Source of the DNA: Dirofilaria immitis
Lineage: Eukaryota > Nematoda > Chromadorea > Rhabditida > Onchocercidae
Length of the DNA stretch: 64,000 nucleotides
Direction: 5' to 3'
Assembly (NCBI GenBank): GCA_024305405.1
Contig: JAKNDB010000068.1
Coordinates: 8,299,501-8,363,500, forward strand
The translations under genes were made by a program, and so were the position numbers. Below are positions 12,291-26,800 of the stretch, piece after piece (within the stretch, counting starts at the first letter, position 1; the number at the start of each line of letters is the position of its first letter). The notes beneath the pieces were generated by a model, which saw nothing but the letters and a program-made list of their open reading frames with translations, was not told where the DNA came from and ran no database searches.

Positions 12291-15200
12291 TTAGATTATA
12301 CGACCGATGAATAGAATGGTAGTAGATTGCCAAGTGATGGCAAAAGATACGGATGGTCTGCATGAAACAATTTTATGGGCGCAAACGTTATTGGAGCACT
12401 ACGCAAACGCATTTCTATTGCAGAAGCTGAGGTTGCTTCAGTACCTTCTTCATTCACCTGAAAATGAACCATTTGCTATTGTATTTTTACAAAAAGTAAT
12501 CAAAGACAGCTGCCTGAGGATGCAAATTTTTTTTCTGACTTATATGTTTTATTTCTCTGATATTATCTCGGGTTTTGTGAGCCTAGACCTACACTTAAAT
12601 TATATCACTTGAACTTGCTTTCGAACAAGAGTAAGTTTATTATCGCATTATACTTACGTAAGATGCTTTAACACTTTTAAAATACAACTTTTAGGATCCA
12701 CGTATAAATAAATGATATTCGTATAACTTTTACGTTTCTAAATCTTTTATGCTTATTTATATAAATTAAAGGATGCAAATAATAAAAGGATCAAAAATCG
12801 TGAAACTTAAATTGATTAAGATCACTACAAAAGAAGTGAAATGTTAGAGAGACTGTTGATTGCATGCTAATAATATATTGCACTTCCTTTTTGTCTAAAT
12901 GAAATGAAGCAAAAAGGAACACTTCACATTTCATGCGTTAGATTCACGGTCCGTTCACAAATGCCATGTCTCAAACGGATGGACATTAAGTGAAGCAACA
13001 TCATATCAAGTAATAAATGCAGAAATCTACTTTTTCAATTTATTAGAAATTAAAAATAACTGACCTCGATGAAGGATTTATGAAGAACAGCGTTAATGTA
13101 AAGAGGTAGGTCAGTAATACCTGTGAAATTGGCTGCACTGGTAAATGCATCGTTCATACCCATCTCTTTTAAAGAGTTAACTAATTCAACCTTTTTTTCT
13201 ATCTTAAATTTTGGCATTTCTACCTGAAATGAAGCTTGCAGTTCGATATGCATAAAAGAGCAATGGAATATAGTATAACGAACAAATTTAATTATTAAAG
13301 AATTTCATACATAGCTAAACCTCTTTAACTCCATTATCGAAATTGGGAAAAATTTAGACAGAAAAAGACGTGGAAGGATAAGGCTAAATATATTTGCAGC
13401 TCTTAGTTTCATTTTCCTCCTTTTTGATGGACGGACCAAACAAAAACTGCAGGTTTTTTATAATATTTATTAGTTTAATAACAGCAATAATTAGCTCAAC
13501 AACAATAACTTTAACAGTTCAAATGTTTGGTAAACTTAAATTTCACTTCACCTGAATTTGAGTTTCAATGCAGCTCTGTATGTAATCAAGTAATCTTTTC
13601 CCAGTAAGATTCTTCTCGATATCAAGCAAACCAGACTGTTTTTGAGGAAGTACGATATACAAGTGTATTTCATCACCAGAATATGGTATTCCAAGCACTT
13701 GTATATTATCATCCTCGTAATATGGGAAATATCCTTCCACTGTCATCATCTCTACCTGAAATATTATTAAGATGAATCTATAAATAATCAATTTCTATTG
13801 ACATTTCTTGCTTCAAGACATAGCATTACGAACTTTAATACATTAATACCTTGCAGCAAAAACAAAAGGCTTTAGTAAGAGCGTTTGTAATGAAATAAGT
13901 AGTATAGAATATTCCATTATTTGCTACGAAATAATATCATCATTAAACTAATGACCTTTTTCAGTTTATGACTATAGAAAGTTTTCTTTTAGTCATTTCT
14001 TTATTGAAAGACTTCTTCCAATTTCCTTGAAGTATATAGCGTTAATAAGTACCAACTTCGTATTCGAATTGATATCAGATTGACTAACCAAATTCTTGAT
14101 TTTATCACTAGTCTGCTGCATCACCCATTTGTTAATTTCCTGTAAATGAACGTCTTGCTTGTTTGACAAAATATTGGGAAGCACAGCCATTTACAATTAA
14201 GTATCATTGAATCTAAAGCATAATCTGCTCAGAAAAGATCATCTTTTCATATCCTTTCAGCAAAATTATATTTTCAATGCCAATTTATTTTTACGAAGAA
14301 AGCAACCTTTTGAATGAAAATATGCTACTAGCGGTTTATGACATTATCGTCTAATATTTCCTAATTTATCTAAAGGAAAATCAAAAATCATTGCTTACAG
14401 CGACGGTCTTTTCAACAGCGTCCTCTTGAGTAAAATTAACTTGTTGCAATTCTCCTATATAATGAGATTTGATAATATTAAGATATGGCAACTTCAAATC
14501 GAAGTTTTGTTGGATGTAAAGGCGATTCGCCAAGTTCAGAATGTATTTATTTTTTTTTTAGCGACATTGACCAGAAAAGAAGAGAAGTATTTGTTCAACT
14601 GTTGTCTACTATGTCCTGAAATTTAAAAAATAAAACTCACTGAGCTTCATCGATTTTTATTAAAATATATATGCTGTTAAAGAGAAAGGTCATAGGAGTG
14701 TCGAAGTATAAAATTAAAATAAGTATAATTAATCCATCGATAAATTCAAGAGTAATAGGGTGACGAAAAATACCAAAATTTATGGAATTTTGGGAAAAAA
14801 AAAGGTGAAATGTTCTTTGCAGTATGACTTTTGTGGATGATTTACAAATATTTTCAAAATGTTACCTCATTGTTTTCCTAAGAAATGATGAAAATTCACC
14901 TTTACTCAGAACATTAGCCATTTGTTTCTTTGTTTTACCTTCAGCTCCAACATAGGCCATCGCTAAAGTAAGAGCAATTGAAAAGGGTGATAGAATGACT
15001 GATTCGTCATTTGTTGTTGCTGTTCTTATTAAGTTCAGTGCAAAATCAGCCTGAGCTTCATCCATCGATCCGTCTCTATAGCATGTAGTGAATAATTGAA
15101 TATGGAATAATGAATTGGAAATTTGAATGATATGAATTTGAAAAGGAGGATACTGTGACATCATAATATTATAATCAGTCGTTATTAAATGATTGACAAA

Positions 15201-15871
15201 AACTTTTCATTCATTTTTTTTTAAATGAACAGAAACTAAACGTATCTTTTGCAGTGTTTCTGTGAACTCCTCAAATGACTTTTTCAAATATTTAGACTTA
15301 ACCACACTTAAGAATCATTACGGCTTGCATATATTGAACTTCATGCCTGTGATCAATATTTTAAAGTATTTACTAAGAATCGTTTCACTATAAAACTAAA
15401 ATTATAAAACTAAAGTCATCAATACTTGATTAACTAATTAATTAATTATTGAATCAGCTAAGTCAGCTAATTTTATCCTTAATCACATTGCTAAGATAAC
15501 AACATAAAGGAAGAGAGAATGAAGGAAATGATGACAAAAAAATCTGTTGCTGAGTGCTTGTTCTCTTTTCAAAGAGATGTTACAGTGAAAAATAACAAAG
15601 CACATTACTGTGGCTCTATATCATTCGCTTTTTATCGTAATTCTGACTGAAATATCACGAATAGTATGAATTCGATGAGATTGCAATAACGAAAATTATT
15701 GAAAAAAAAAATTGAAATATGACTCAGCATGTATGACATGCTGAGTCATCAATATAGTAGGCAGTGAAAAATTCACCTTGTAATATCGGTGATCAAAGAC
15801 TGAGCGTAGCAAGGTGATAATGAGTTGAAAGCGCAAATCAACAAAAGGATTTTGGCGTAAAGTAATATCAT
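12291..15871 (-). CDS. secreted serpin 1, predicted inhibitory, P1-P1' Arg-Ser
   Basis: Serine-protease inhibitor of the serpin fold. Seven exons: 15777-15871 (signal peptide, [15 protein letters not shown], cleaved near CYA-QS), 14900-15075 (helix A and [20 protein letters not shown]), 14399-14615, 14139 to about 13980 (INKWV.., then [14 protein letters not shown]), 13552-13755 ([10 protein letters not shown]..), 13065-13223, and 12291-12457 (reactive loop and C-terminus). Splice phases agree at every junction I could place. The hinge reads [12 protein letters not shown], as in inhibitory serpins. Counting G as P15 puts P1-P1' at the Arg-Ser in MRLRSAP, suggesting a trypsin-like protease target. 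The ending is HADHPYL then (frame restored) FAITWQ and ILFIGRII. One-base losses lie at 12342-12345, 14025-14026 and 14550-14559 (plus-strand coordinates). The last exon lies antisense to a false plus-strand frame. The target protease is unknown. Confidence 0.9.
15719..15749. promoter_or_regulatory. perfect inverted repeat with two AP-1-like sites in serpin 1 intron 1
   Basis: Arms of 14 bp (ATGACTCAGCATGT and its exact complement) separated by 3 bases. Each arm holds a TGASTCA core, the AP-1/bZIP consensus. It sits 28 bp past the donor side of the signal-peptide exon. It could be a bZIP enhancer or simply a hairpin-forming repeat. Confidence 0.5.
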
Positions 15872-16238
15872 TCTAAAATGATAGTAGTAACAATTATATA
15901 TATACACAAAGCTACTAAACAGATTTAGCATTTAAATAACTCCTTACACACTTCTTTTTCTCCATTATTATTTTCCTCAAAAAAAAAAAGAAATAATTAA
16001 GTTATCGAGAAAGATTAAGATACAGCATTAAAGGAAGAAATATAAAATGAAAAGTATTAGACTTTAACTTACTTCTAACCTTATCTACTGTTTTTTGAGG
16101 CAGACGACCACCACTCTTTTGTTTTTTAATATTTGAGAAATTAACGCGATGTAAATAATAGATCCTGTCATAGTAAGCACTATCATAATAGTAAGCAATA
16201 AATAGATTTTGAGAAGTATTATAGGAAGCTGTGTTATT

Positions 16239-16266
16239 CATAGTTCTTGTCCTACATAGATCTATG
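16239..16266 (+). repeat. direct repeat flanking the AAT array, left copy
   Basis: CATAGTTCTTGTC, then TACAT and ending ATAGATCTATG. The same elements recur in the same orientation at 18448-18483, where about 10 extra bases lie before the last part. Confidence 0.5.
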
Positions 16267-16286
16267 CTTTATTCTAACATTATTAG

Positions 16287-16308
16287 TTCATCATATATGA
16301 TATGCTTA
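16287..16308 (+). repeat. 22-bp dispersed repeat, copy 2
   Basis: Identical over 22 bp to 1826-1847. Both copies are preceded a few bases upstream by TTCTAA, so the related segment is longer than 22 bp. A 14-bp partial match lies at 37612-37625. Confidence 0.6.
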
Positions 16309-16497
16309 GATTAATGTATTTTTATAAAATCAAAAAAATTTATCATTTTTCAAAAAAGCAAATAAAAAAGTTAAAAATTAAACAGCAAAAAAATCAAAAA
16401 TGAAATGATAAAAAATGGAAGGAACCAAACATTTAATATTTAAGATGATGAGATGTACGTCACAATTTTTGTGAATTTAAATCATTCATGAATACTC

Positions 16498-20162
<3,665 letters not shown>

Positions 20163-22232
20163 GTATGCAAGGGATACGATACAATCGATACATGCAAATT
20201 TCTCTCTTCGACTCTTGTCAAATGCAGCAGATGAAGAACTTAATGCAGTGCTGTCGCCATTATCACTGGCGATAACGTTATCTCTAACCAGTGCTGCTGC
20301 AAGTGGTATCACAAGAGTACAGATAAATGATGTTATCGCGAGAGATAACTTTTTTTTCTCTTTTCTGTATTCGAAATGAGATGATATATGTGGAAGGAAA
20401 AAATTATCTAAAAATAAAAGTGAAAAAGAAAATGAATAGATTGCGAAATTGTTTTTATCATCTGATTAATTAGCTTCTTATTTATGCTATCTATATTAAT
20501 CACCTCTGCTTACCTTATCATTATACAATTTTATTTTTAGGCTTCAATAATGATGCAGTACAGAAATATTATTCATTGTTAGCCAACAGATTATTATCAG
20601 GAAATAATGGTACTGTAACAGCACCTGGTCTTTTGGTAGTATTACATCTTTGTGATCGTACTACCGTAAGCAATGCCATAATAGATATTGCACGGGATTA
20701 TATGGCTGACATACTTCAATTCGACTGCGAAAATGGATCAGCCACTGTTGAGGTTAGTATTTTATGGCTGATACAGAATCAACTAAATTCTGCTCATATC
20801 TGTCTTGATATTCCAGGTGATATTTATATATAAATACCATTCAATTGATTTGTCAGTCTTTTTCAGTTTATTAATCAGTGGATTGCAAATCAAACAAAAT
20901 CAGAGTTTAAAATATTTACAAGAAATGTTTATAATGTAGACTGGCATTTCATGCTCGTCGATAGCTTTTATTTGAATGCTGCTTGGCACTATCCATTTGA
21001 TGAAAGAAGGACCACTACAAAGGACTTCTACGCCAACGAACACACTACCACTCAGGTATTCATTTGCATATCTTCTGATTTAATGATCAGCACATGATTG
21101 ACCTTTACACAAAGCATTACCTTTTTAAACTAGTATATTTTCAGTGACAGTTTTATATGAAGAACAAAGCGAAGCACGAATTGCTGATCTTTTTCGAATT
21201 CTCAGCTTTCACTCTGATTTAAAAAAATCTATAAGGACTAGAGGTATAGACCAAAGACAGAACTTGATGAATTTCATTTCCTCAACCATTGTCATTCTCC
21301 ATATAACTGTTGCAGGTGGAAATGATGTCCATGTGGGCATTTGATAAATTCAAATATACCGAAGATGCTGATGTGCAGGTTCTCGGTCTTCCATATGAAT
21401 TCGATTCGAATCTTTTCCTTTATATATTTTTGCCACGAGAGAAATTTGGGCTAAGAAGCATTATACGCGAACTAACTGGACGTCGTCTTCTATTTTTGAT
21501 TGCAAGATGTAAAATAGTAGATGTGGAGGTAGATATCTTAACTAAATTTCACAATAATGAGTAAAATTTCCGTTGGTACATTTATGATATATTTTTCCTT
21601 CGAACCATAATTACTTATAAGCTGTGAAAAAGTTGTCAAAATCGAATTTTGCATGAATTACGACTTTAGGAATGAATTATCCAGGTAATTAGATCAGCAA
21701 GTTTAAGCGTTACATAGAGATCAAGGAGAATAATATTGTTCAGAAGTTTGAATAGAATTTAAAATTAGAGCTAAAATTTTTTTCATATAAGAAAACTACC
21801 CAAAACTTCTATTAATACTATTTAAGGTTGAAATACCTCGATTTTCGATAGAAAATCACTTTGAACTGAATTTACCATTAGCAAGTCTTGGAATAGTGGA
21901 AGCATTTACCAGTCGAGCTGATTTTCCAGCTATTTCAGTTCAGAAGATGCATGTTTCAACAATCATTCAGAAGACGCAACTTGAGGTATTAATTTAGTAA
22001 AATTGGGTGTGAACCTTACAGTTATTCAACAAGTGTTCATTACCTCTTATTGTAGATTAATGAGAAAGGTTCATACCCGATAAACAGCACTCGCGAGATG
22101 CCAAGCGATGAATTAAGCGTTCTGTGGCAAGGTGGACATATCAAATTTATTGCTAACCACCCATTTATGTTCGTCATCACAAGAATCGATCAAATGATCC
22201 TCATAGGGCGCTATTTGAGTAGATTTAGGTAG
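20163..22232 (+). CDS. serpin 2, predicted non-inhibitory; N-terminal exon not found
   Basis: Serpin fold with the exon plan of serpin 1: about 20163-20355 (SPLSLAITLSLTSAAASG), 20541-20752, 20867-21055 (INQWIANQT.., LVDSFYLNAAW), 21316-21528 (VEMMSMWAFDKFKY, VQVLGLPYEFDSNLFLYIFL), 21827-21985 (159 bp, the same length as in serpin 1), and 22056-22232 (loop, FIANHPFMFVITR, ILIGRYL, stop TAG). No frame breaks occur in these exons. The hinge is INEKGSYPINSTREM: Ser-Tyr-Pro and polar residues replace the small P15-P9 residues, and Pro and bulky side chains there disfavour loop insertion. The first exon as listed ends AGAG followed by ATAACT where GTAACT would be expected, so the donor looks damaged. 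No signal exon was located. It could be a diverged working gene or a recent pseudogene. Confidence 0.8.
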
Positions 22233-22737
22233 AGATTCTTTGCCTAAATAATTACCCTTTAAAATTTCTTTTGATTTAGTTATTTCATTCTCAAATTGTT
22301 ATTACTGAACGGGTTGCACACATAGTTATTTCTCTTTAGATAAAGGCACTTTAATAAATTCCTCTTCAGAATATACCTTTGTTGTGACGCATTGTTCACC
22401 AAGAAATATGCACTCTCGAAATGCTTCCCAATACTATATGATAGTACATTCGATTATGAAACCATGTGGCATCCGCTTAATTCCGTCTCATATAACTATT
22501 GCAAACTTCGCGTTCTTATATTCAACTTAAAAAGCTTGGATAACATGTATTGCCTTTTTTATAGCAAACCTTTCTTATAATAGTATTTTAGCAATTAGAA
22601 ATAATCCATATTATTGAGTGGGTCCATACAGTGCCAATATCTCACATCGAATACTTTATTTATACTTGAAAAACATATGAAAATAATACCAAAGGGATCA
22701 ACAATCAGTATTACCGAATAATTTATATATCATTTTC
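22233..22737. other. convergent intergenic region
   Basis: About 500 bp between the serpin 2 stop (+) and the stop of the small minus-strand gene. Nothing recognisable. Confidence 0.4.
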
Positions 22738-23176
22738 TTAGAACAACAGATGTCCATGAAAACGCATAGTATAACGCGGTTGGAAAGTCCAATAACTTGG
22801 ACTATTTCTATTCTTCCTCTTCCTCGAAATATATAACGTGCATCGGACATCGTGTTGCAAAATATGAATCCCCTAGAAGAGAGAAACTCTGACATTAGAT
22901 TGCTTTTCATTTAAGGCATAACTCATCTTTCATTAGCGTATTTATTTCAAAATTAACAAAAATTTTGAAAAAATGAAGTCTTGATTGAGACAAGCGAAAC
23001 AAACTATATTTTTAACGTTATATGATCAAAGAACAATGCAGGCATGTTAAGGAAGTTAAATAATAATAAAAGACAAAAGAATTAACCTGATTACCAAGCC
23101 ATAAAAGAACCCACTGCCATGCATCACTGCAGTAAAGTTCCTCACGTGTCAGTAATATCTTTGTACAACTCCTCAT
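22738..23176 (-). CDS. two-exon 74-residue hypothetical protein
   Basis: Exon 1 (23087-23176) starts ATG and encodes 30 codons beginning MRSCTKILLTREELYCSDAW, ending CAG before GTTAAT. Exon 2 (22738-22872) follows a CTTCTAG acceptor and encodes 44 residues to TAA, including NSPSYWTFQPRYTMRFHGHL. Both exons are phase 0 and the second is open over its full length. The protein is basic, Trp/Tyr/Arg-rich, with no signal peptide or transmembrane segment. I do not recognise it. Exon 2 is also open in another frame for much of its length. Support is the in-phase splice sites and the protein-like composition, so it needs transcript proof. Confidence 0.5.
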
Positions 23177-23814
23177 TATTAAAAGTCAAACTTCGGATAT
23201 TAAACTTAACAGCTATCATATTTAACAACATTAAAACAATAGTTGAAGGGAAGCAAGAATGAAACAACATTAAAAATTTTTTTCTGATGATTTTTTTCAA
23301 TCAATCCTAATTTAGAAAATAATTTAAAAATTTTTTACATCACAATCAAATAAAATAATGAAATGAATGATACTAATTAATGATCGTGAAAACTTGTTCA
23401 AAGTCTGACTGAAAGTTTGTATTCGAGAATATTGCAGTGATGCATAATTATTCAACAAGAAAAAGAACGAAAAATCTAAGTGCATAAAAACTGAAAGTTT
23501 GCGCACACTTTTAAGCAAATCACAGTGAGATGAAAACAGCATGAGAAAATCATTAATTGCATAGCAATGAAAAAAAAAGAAACGTTATAGCTGAAAGCAA
23601 TCTCTATTATTCTGATGATTTCAAAGAATAAAATAAGAAGTTATCATGGAGGAATGAAATGGCATAAAGAAAGTTTAAATCCGTCGGTTGAGAAACGTAG
23701 AAATATGGCAGAATACATAGCATCGAACAAACTTTAAAAATGTTTTTGTGCACGGTGAAAAATCCACAAAAATTAGTATTACACGAAATGTCCCGAAAAT
23801 CTATGGAAAAAAGA
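23177..23814. other. intergenic / paxillin 3' flank
   Basis: About 640 bp of AT-rich sequence downstream of the paxillin stop codon and upstream of the 74-residue gene, which is on the same strand. No feature seen. Confidence 0.4.
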
Positions 23815-26800
23815 TCAATGATGGGTGGTTTGATAACATTTGTGACAGAATGGCTTTCGATCCACTTCCTTGAATGTTCCCTTATTCAGCTGCCTACGAC
23901 AGTAGGAGCAGCAAAAATGTTCCGGATGAAACTTCTGTCCTACAGCAAAGACACATCTACCATTAATAGGCTTCTGGCAGGTGGCGCACAGACTACCGCG
24001 CTTCTCGTGGTAGTGCATTTCGCACAATGGCATATTACCGTGCTCATAAAATGATCCTGTTTCGAAAGGCTTTCCACACTCCTAAAATTGCTTGTCAATA
24101 TTTCTGCCACTACAGGCTAAATCAACAGGAGCAGCCTTGATTTCAGTTGTAATCAGTGATCTCTTTAATTATTTCTCCATTTATGGTATTCCACTAGTGG
24201 AACTACTTTTATCTTCATTATTTTCATGAAATCTACTAATCAGAATCCTAACATAACAATATCAGGAATAAAAAAAAGTTAAACAGGGATAATATTTCAA
24301 TACTTAGATGACATCTTTAATAAGGAAGATCTGAATCCACTACTGCTCACATATTTATATGCCGGAGACGCATCAAAATTCGCAACAAAATTGATTGAAC
24401 TTGCCAAATGGTTATTTTCGTGCCCCACTTCAAAGATGAGAGAGTTATAAGAACTCACTGAAGGAAAAAAATATTCAAAAAGTAATACACACTACTATTT
24501 TTGCTGAATCAAAAGCTTTATTATTTACAAATGCAAGGAAAAAACAACGATAGAAGCAAAAAGCCTTCACACTTCAAAATTTGTTAAATTTCAAATGAAA
24601 TAATTCCTAAAAATTTACCTGGCAGATAAAGCACTCGGGATGCCAATGGGTGCCGAGAGCTGTTATGAAATGCATTTTGATCGGATTTTTACAACCATTG
24701 CACTTTGGTGCAAACATTCGAAAGAAATCCGTCTTGCAATAAGGTTGTCCATTCTGCAAAGCAGAATACACATCCTAAGGACAAAAATCTTGTTAGTCTT
24801 CTGATATATGCTCAAAAGAAACGTAAAATGAAATACGATACAATATATATCACTTGCAAACGAAAGAAAAATCGACGTTAGTCGATATTAAGAGACATCT
24901 AAAAACAAAAAAATAACATAGTAAACCTCTAAAATATATTAAAACATTTGCTAATGAGAGCATTGTGAGAAGTTTAATAGGAATGATATTTATACGTGCT
25001 TTTAATTGAATTCATCCAAAATTTCAAGCGTCGGAGTTTGGCATAGAATTTGAAAAATACATGTAAATTCAATATGAAAATTTTTATCCTTTCATTTACT
25101 AAACTATCTCACTTTTTCGTGGAATCCTTCCTCGCCAAATTGCTGGCCACATTCTGCACATATAAAATGCTCTGCGTGAAATGTTTTACCAAGTGCTGTC
25201 ACACATCGCTATAAAAAAAAAAGGATAGGTTGCTTAAAAATAGTAACATTTCAGATTAGAGTTAGAAAAATCTGATAACTAACATCCTTGATTGGCCCAT
25301 TGCAATATGCACATCGAGGAGAAAACATATTATGGTAGTCATTTTCACAGTATGCTTTACCGCCTCGCTCGAAGAAATTCTGATGTCCCAGCTCTTCCCA
25401 CATTGACAACACACATAGTGTTCTGGATGCCACATTTTGCCCAACGCTATGACTACCTGTAATTACTTACTGTCAGAAATGCTAACAAGCAAAAATCCGA
25501 ATCTTAACACCTTTTAATACAAAATAATACCAAAGACTCAAAAAGACTTAGTTATATTTTGCGTTAAATTCAAGGCAGACACGTGGTATATTTTTAAATT
25601 ACAATTAATATAGACATTTTGTCACAAAATTAAAAAAAATTAAATAATCATTAAAAAAATTAAATAATATCATTAAGTATTGAAAAAAAAATGAAATGAA
25701 TATTTATAATATGTTTTTCACTTTCAAATATTTTCTTCATTATTTTAAAATTCTAATAAAATCTGTTGAAAATATCGTCAGCGTAATTCCATACACTGAT
25801 CTGAGTAACAATAAGTGGAGATGCAGGAAAAGTTTAAAATTAAAAGCAAAATAGTATCTTAAAGTCTATCATTTTTAAGAAGCAATCCGTATTATATCAC
25901 AAAAAGTATGAAAAAACAACTGACCTGCCCAACAATTGATTTACCACATGAAGCACAATCACCTTTAGGTATCGTGTTGATACCGTGTTTGGACATATCT
26001 TTTGCAACGTCCCTAACATCGAATCTAGCTGAAACAGATCGCCTGTCGGCGAGTTCTGCTGCAAATTATAATAATAGCACTTCTGATCTTTGAAAATATG
26101 AAGTAATTAAAAGTAAGTTAGTCCGTGACTGAAACACCATTTCCTTAAGATGTGAGATGAGACAAAGAATAAAAAGCAATAAAATGTATTTTTGGAAGTT
26201 TTTTGAGTGACAAAATAATATAGTTTATTAATCACTAAGAGAGAATGTGAACTTATATCAAAATCACGGTTCGCAAAGAAAAATATTGATTGAATGATGG
26301 GATATGATGAATGATAGTTCTATTTGTGTAAATAGTTCTAAATGAAGAATACATCAATCACTTAGAAATTGTGGATTGCTGAAGAACAAAGCAAGCAACC
26401 AAAATTATACCAAGTATTAGCAGACAAACCAGTTTCTGTATGAGTCAATAAGTTCAAGAAATTCGCTGTGCCAAATGAACATTTGTCAGTATTACTGTAG
26501 GAGGGATAAATCGAAAAACTTGAGAAATTCATCTTGCATAATAAACATAAGTACAAAATAACGGGAAAATAACCATCAACTATCAATCTTTTTCCTGTTG
26601 AGTGCACTACGGGAAAAATCCTCTTTAAAAGAACGAATAGATCACAAAAAAATAATAGACAGAATATTATACCTGAATATTACCAAATGATTGTGATAGA
26701 TGGCCACCAGCATTTCTGTTGTAACTGAAACAATTTAAAAAAATATTTTTTAATGCTACATTATACATCAGACTTAAAATGAAGGTGATAACTAGTATAC

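Larger units (their letters stand above)
15872..16497. other. 5' flank of serpin 1
   Basis: AT-rich sequence upstream of the serpin 1 start. It holds one copy each of the two short dispersed repeats (16239-16266 and 16287-16308). A minus-strand open frame of 79 codons at 16002-16241 has no recognisable similarity and I do not call it a gene. Confidence 0.4.

Noticed and set aside
12307..12612. Plus-strand open frame that could be a C-terminal exon of the TWK channel
   Set aside because: The opposite strand here encodes the serpin reactive loop ([12 protein letters not shown]) and C-terminus with a correct acceptor, so the plus frame is its shadow.
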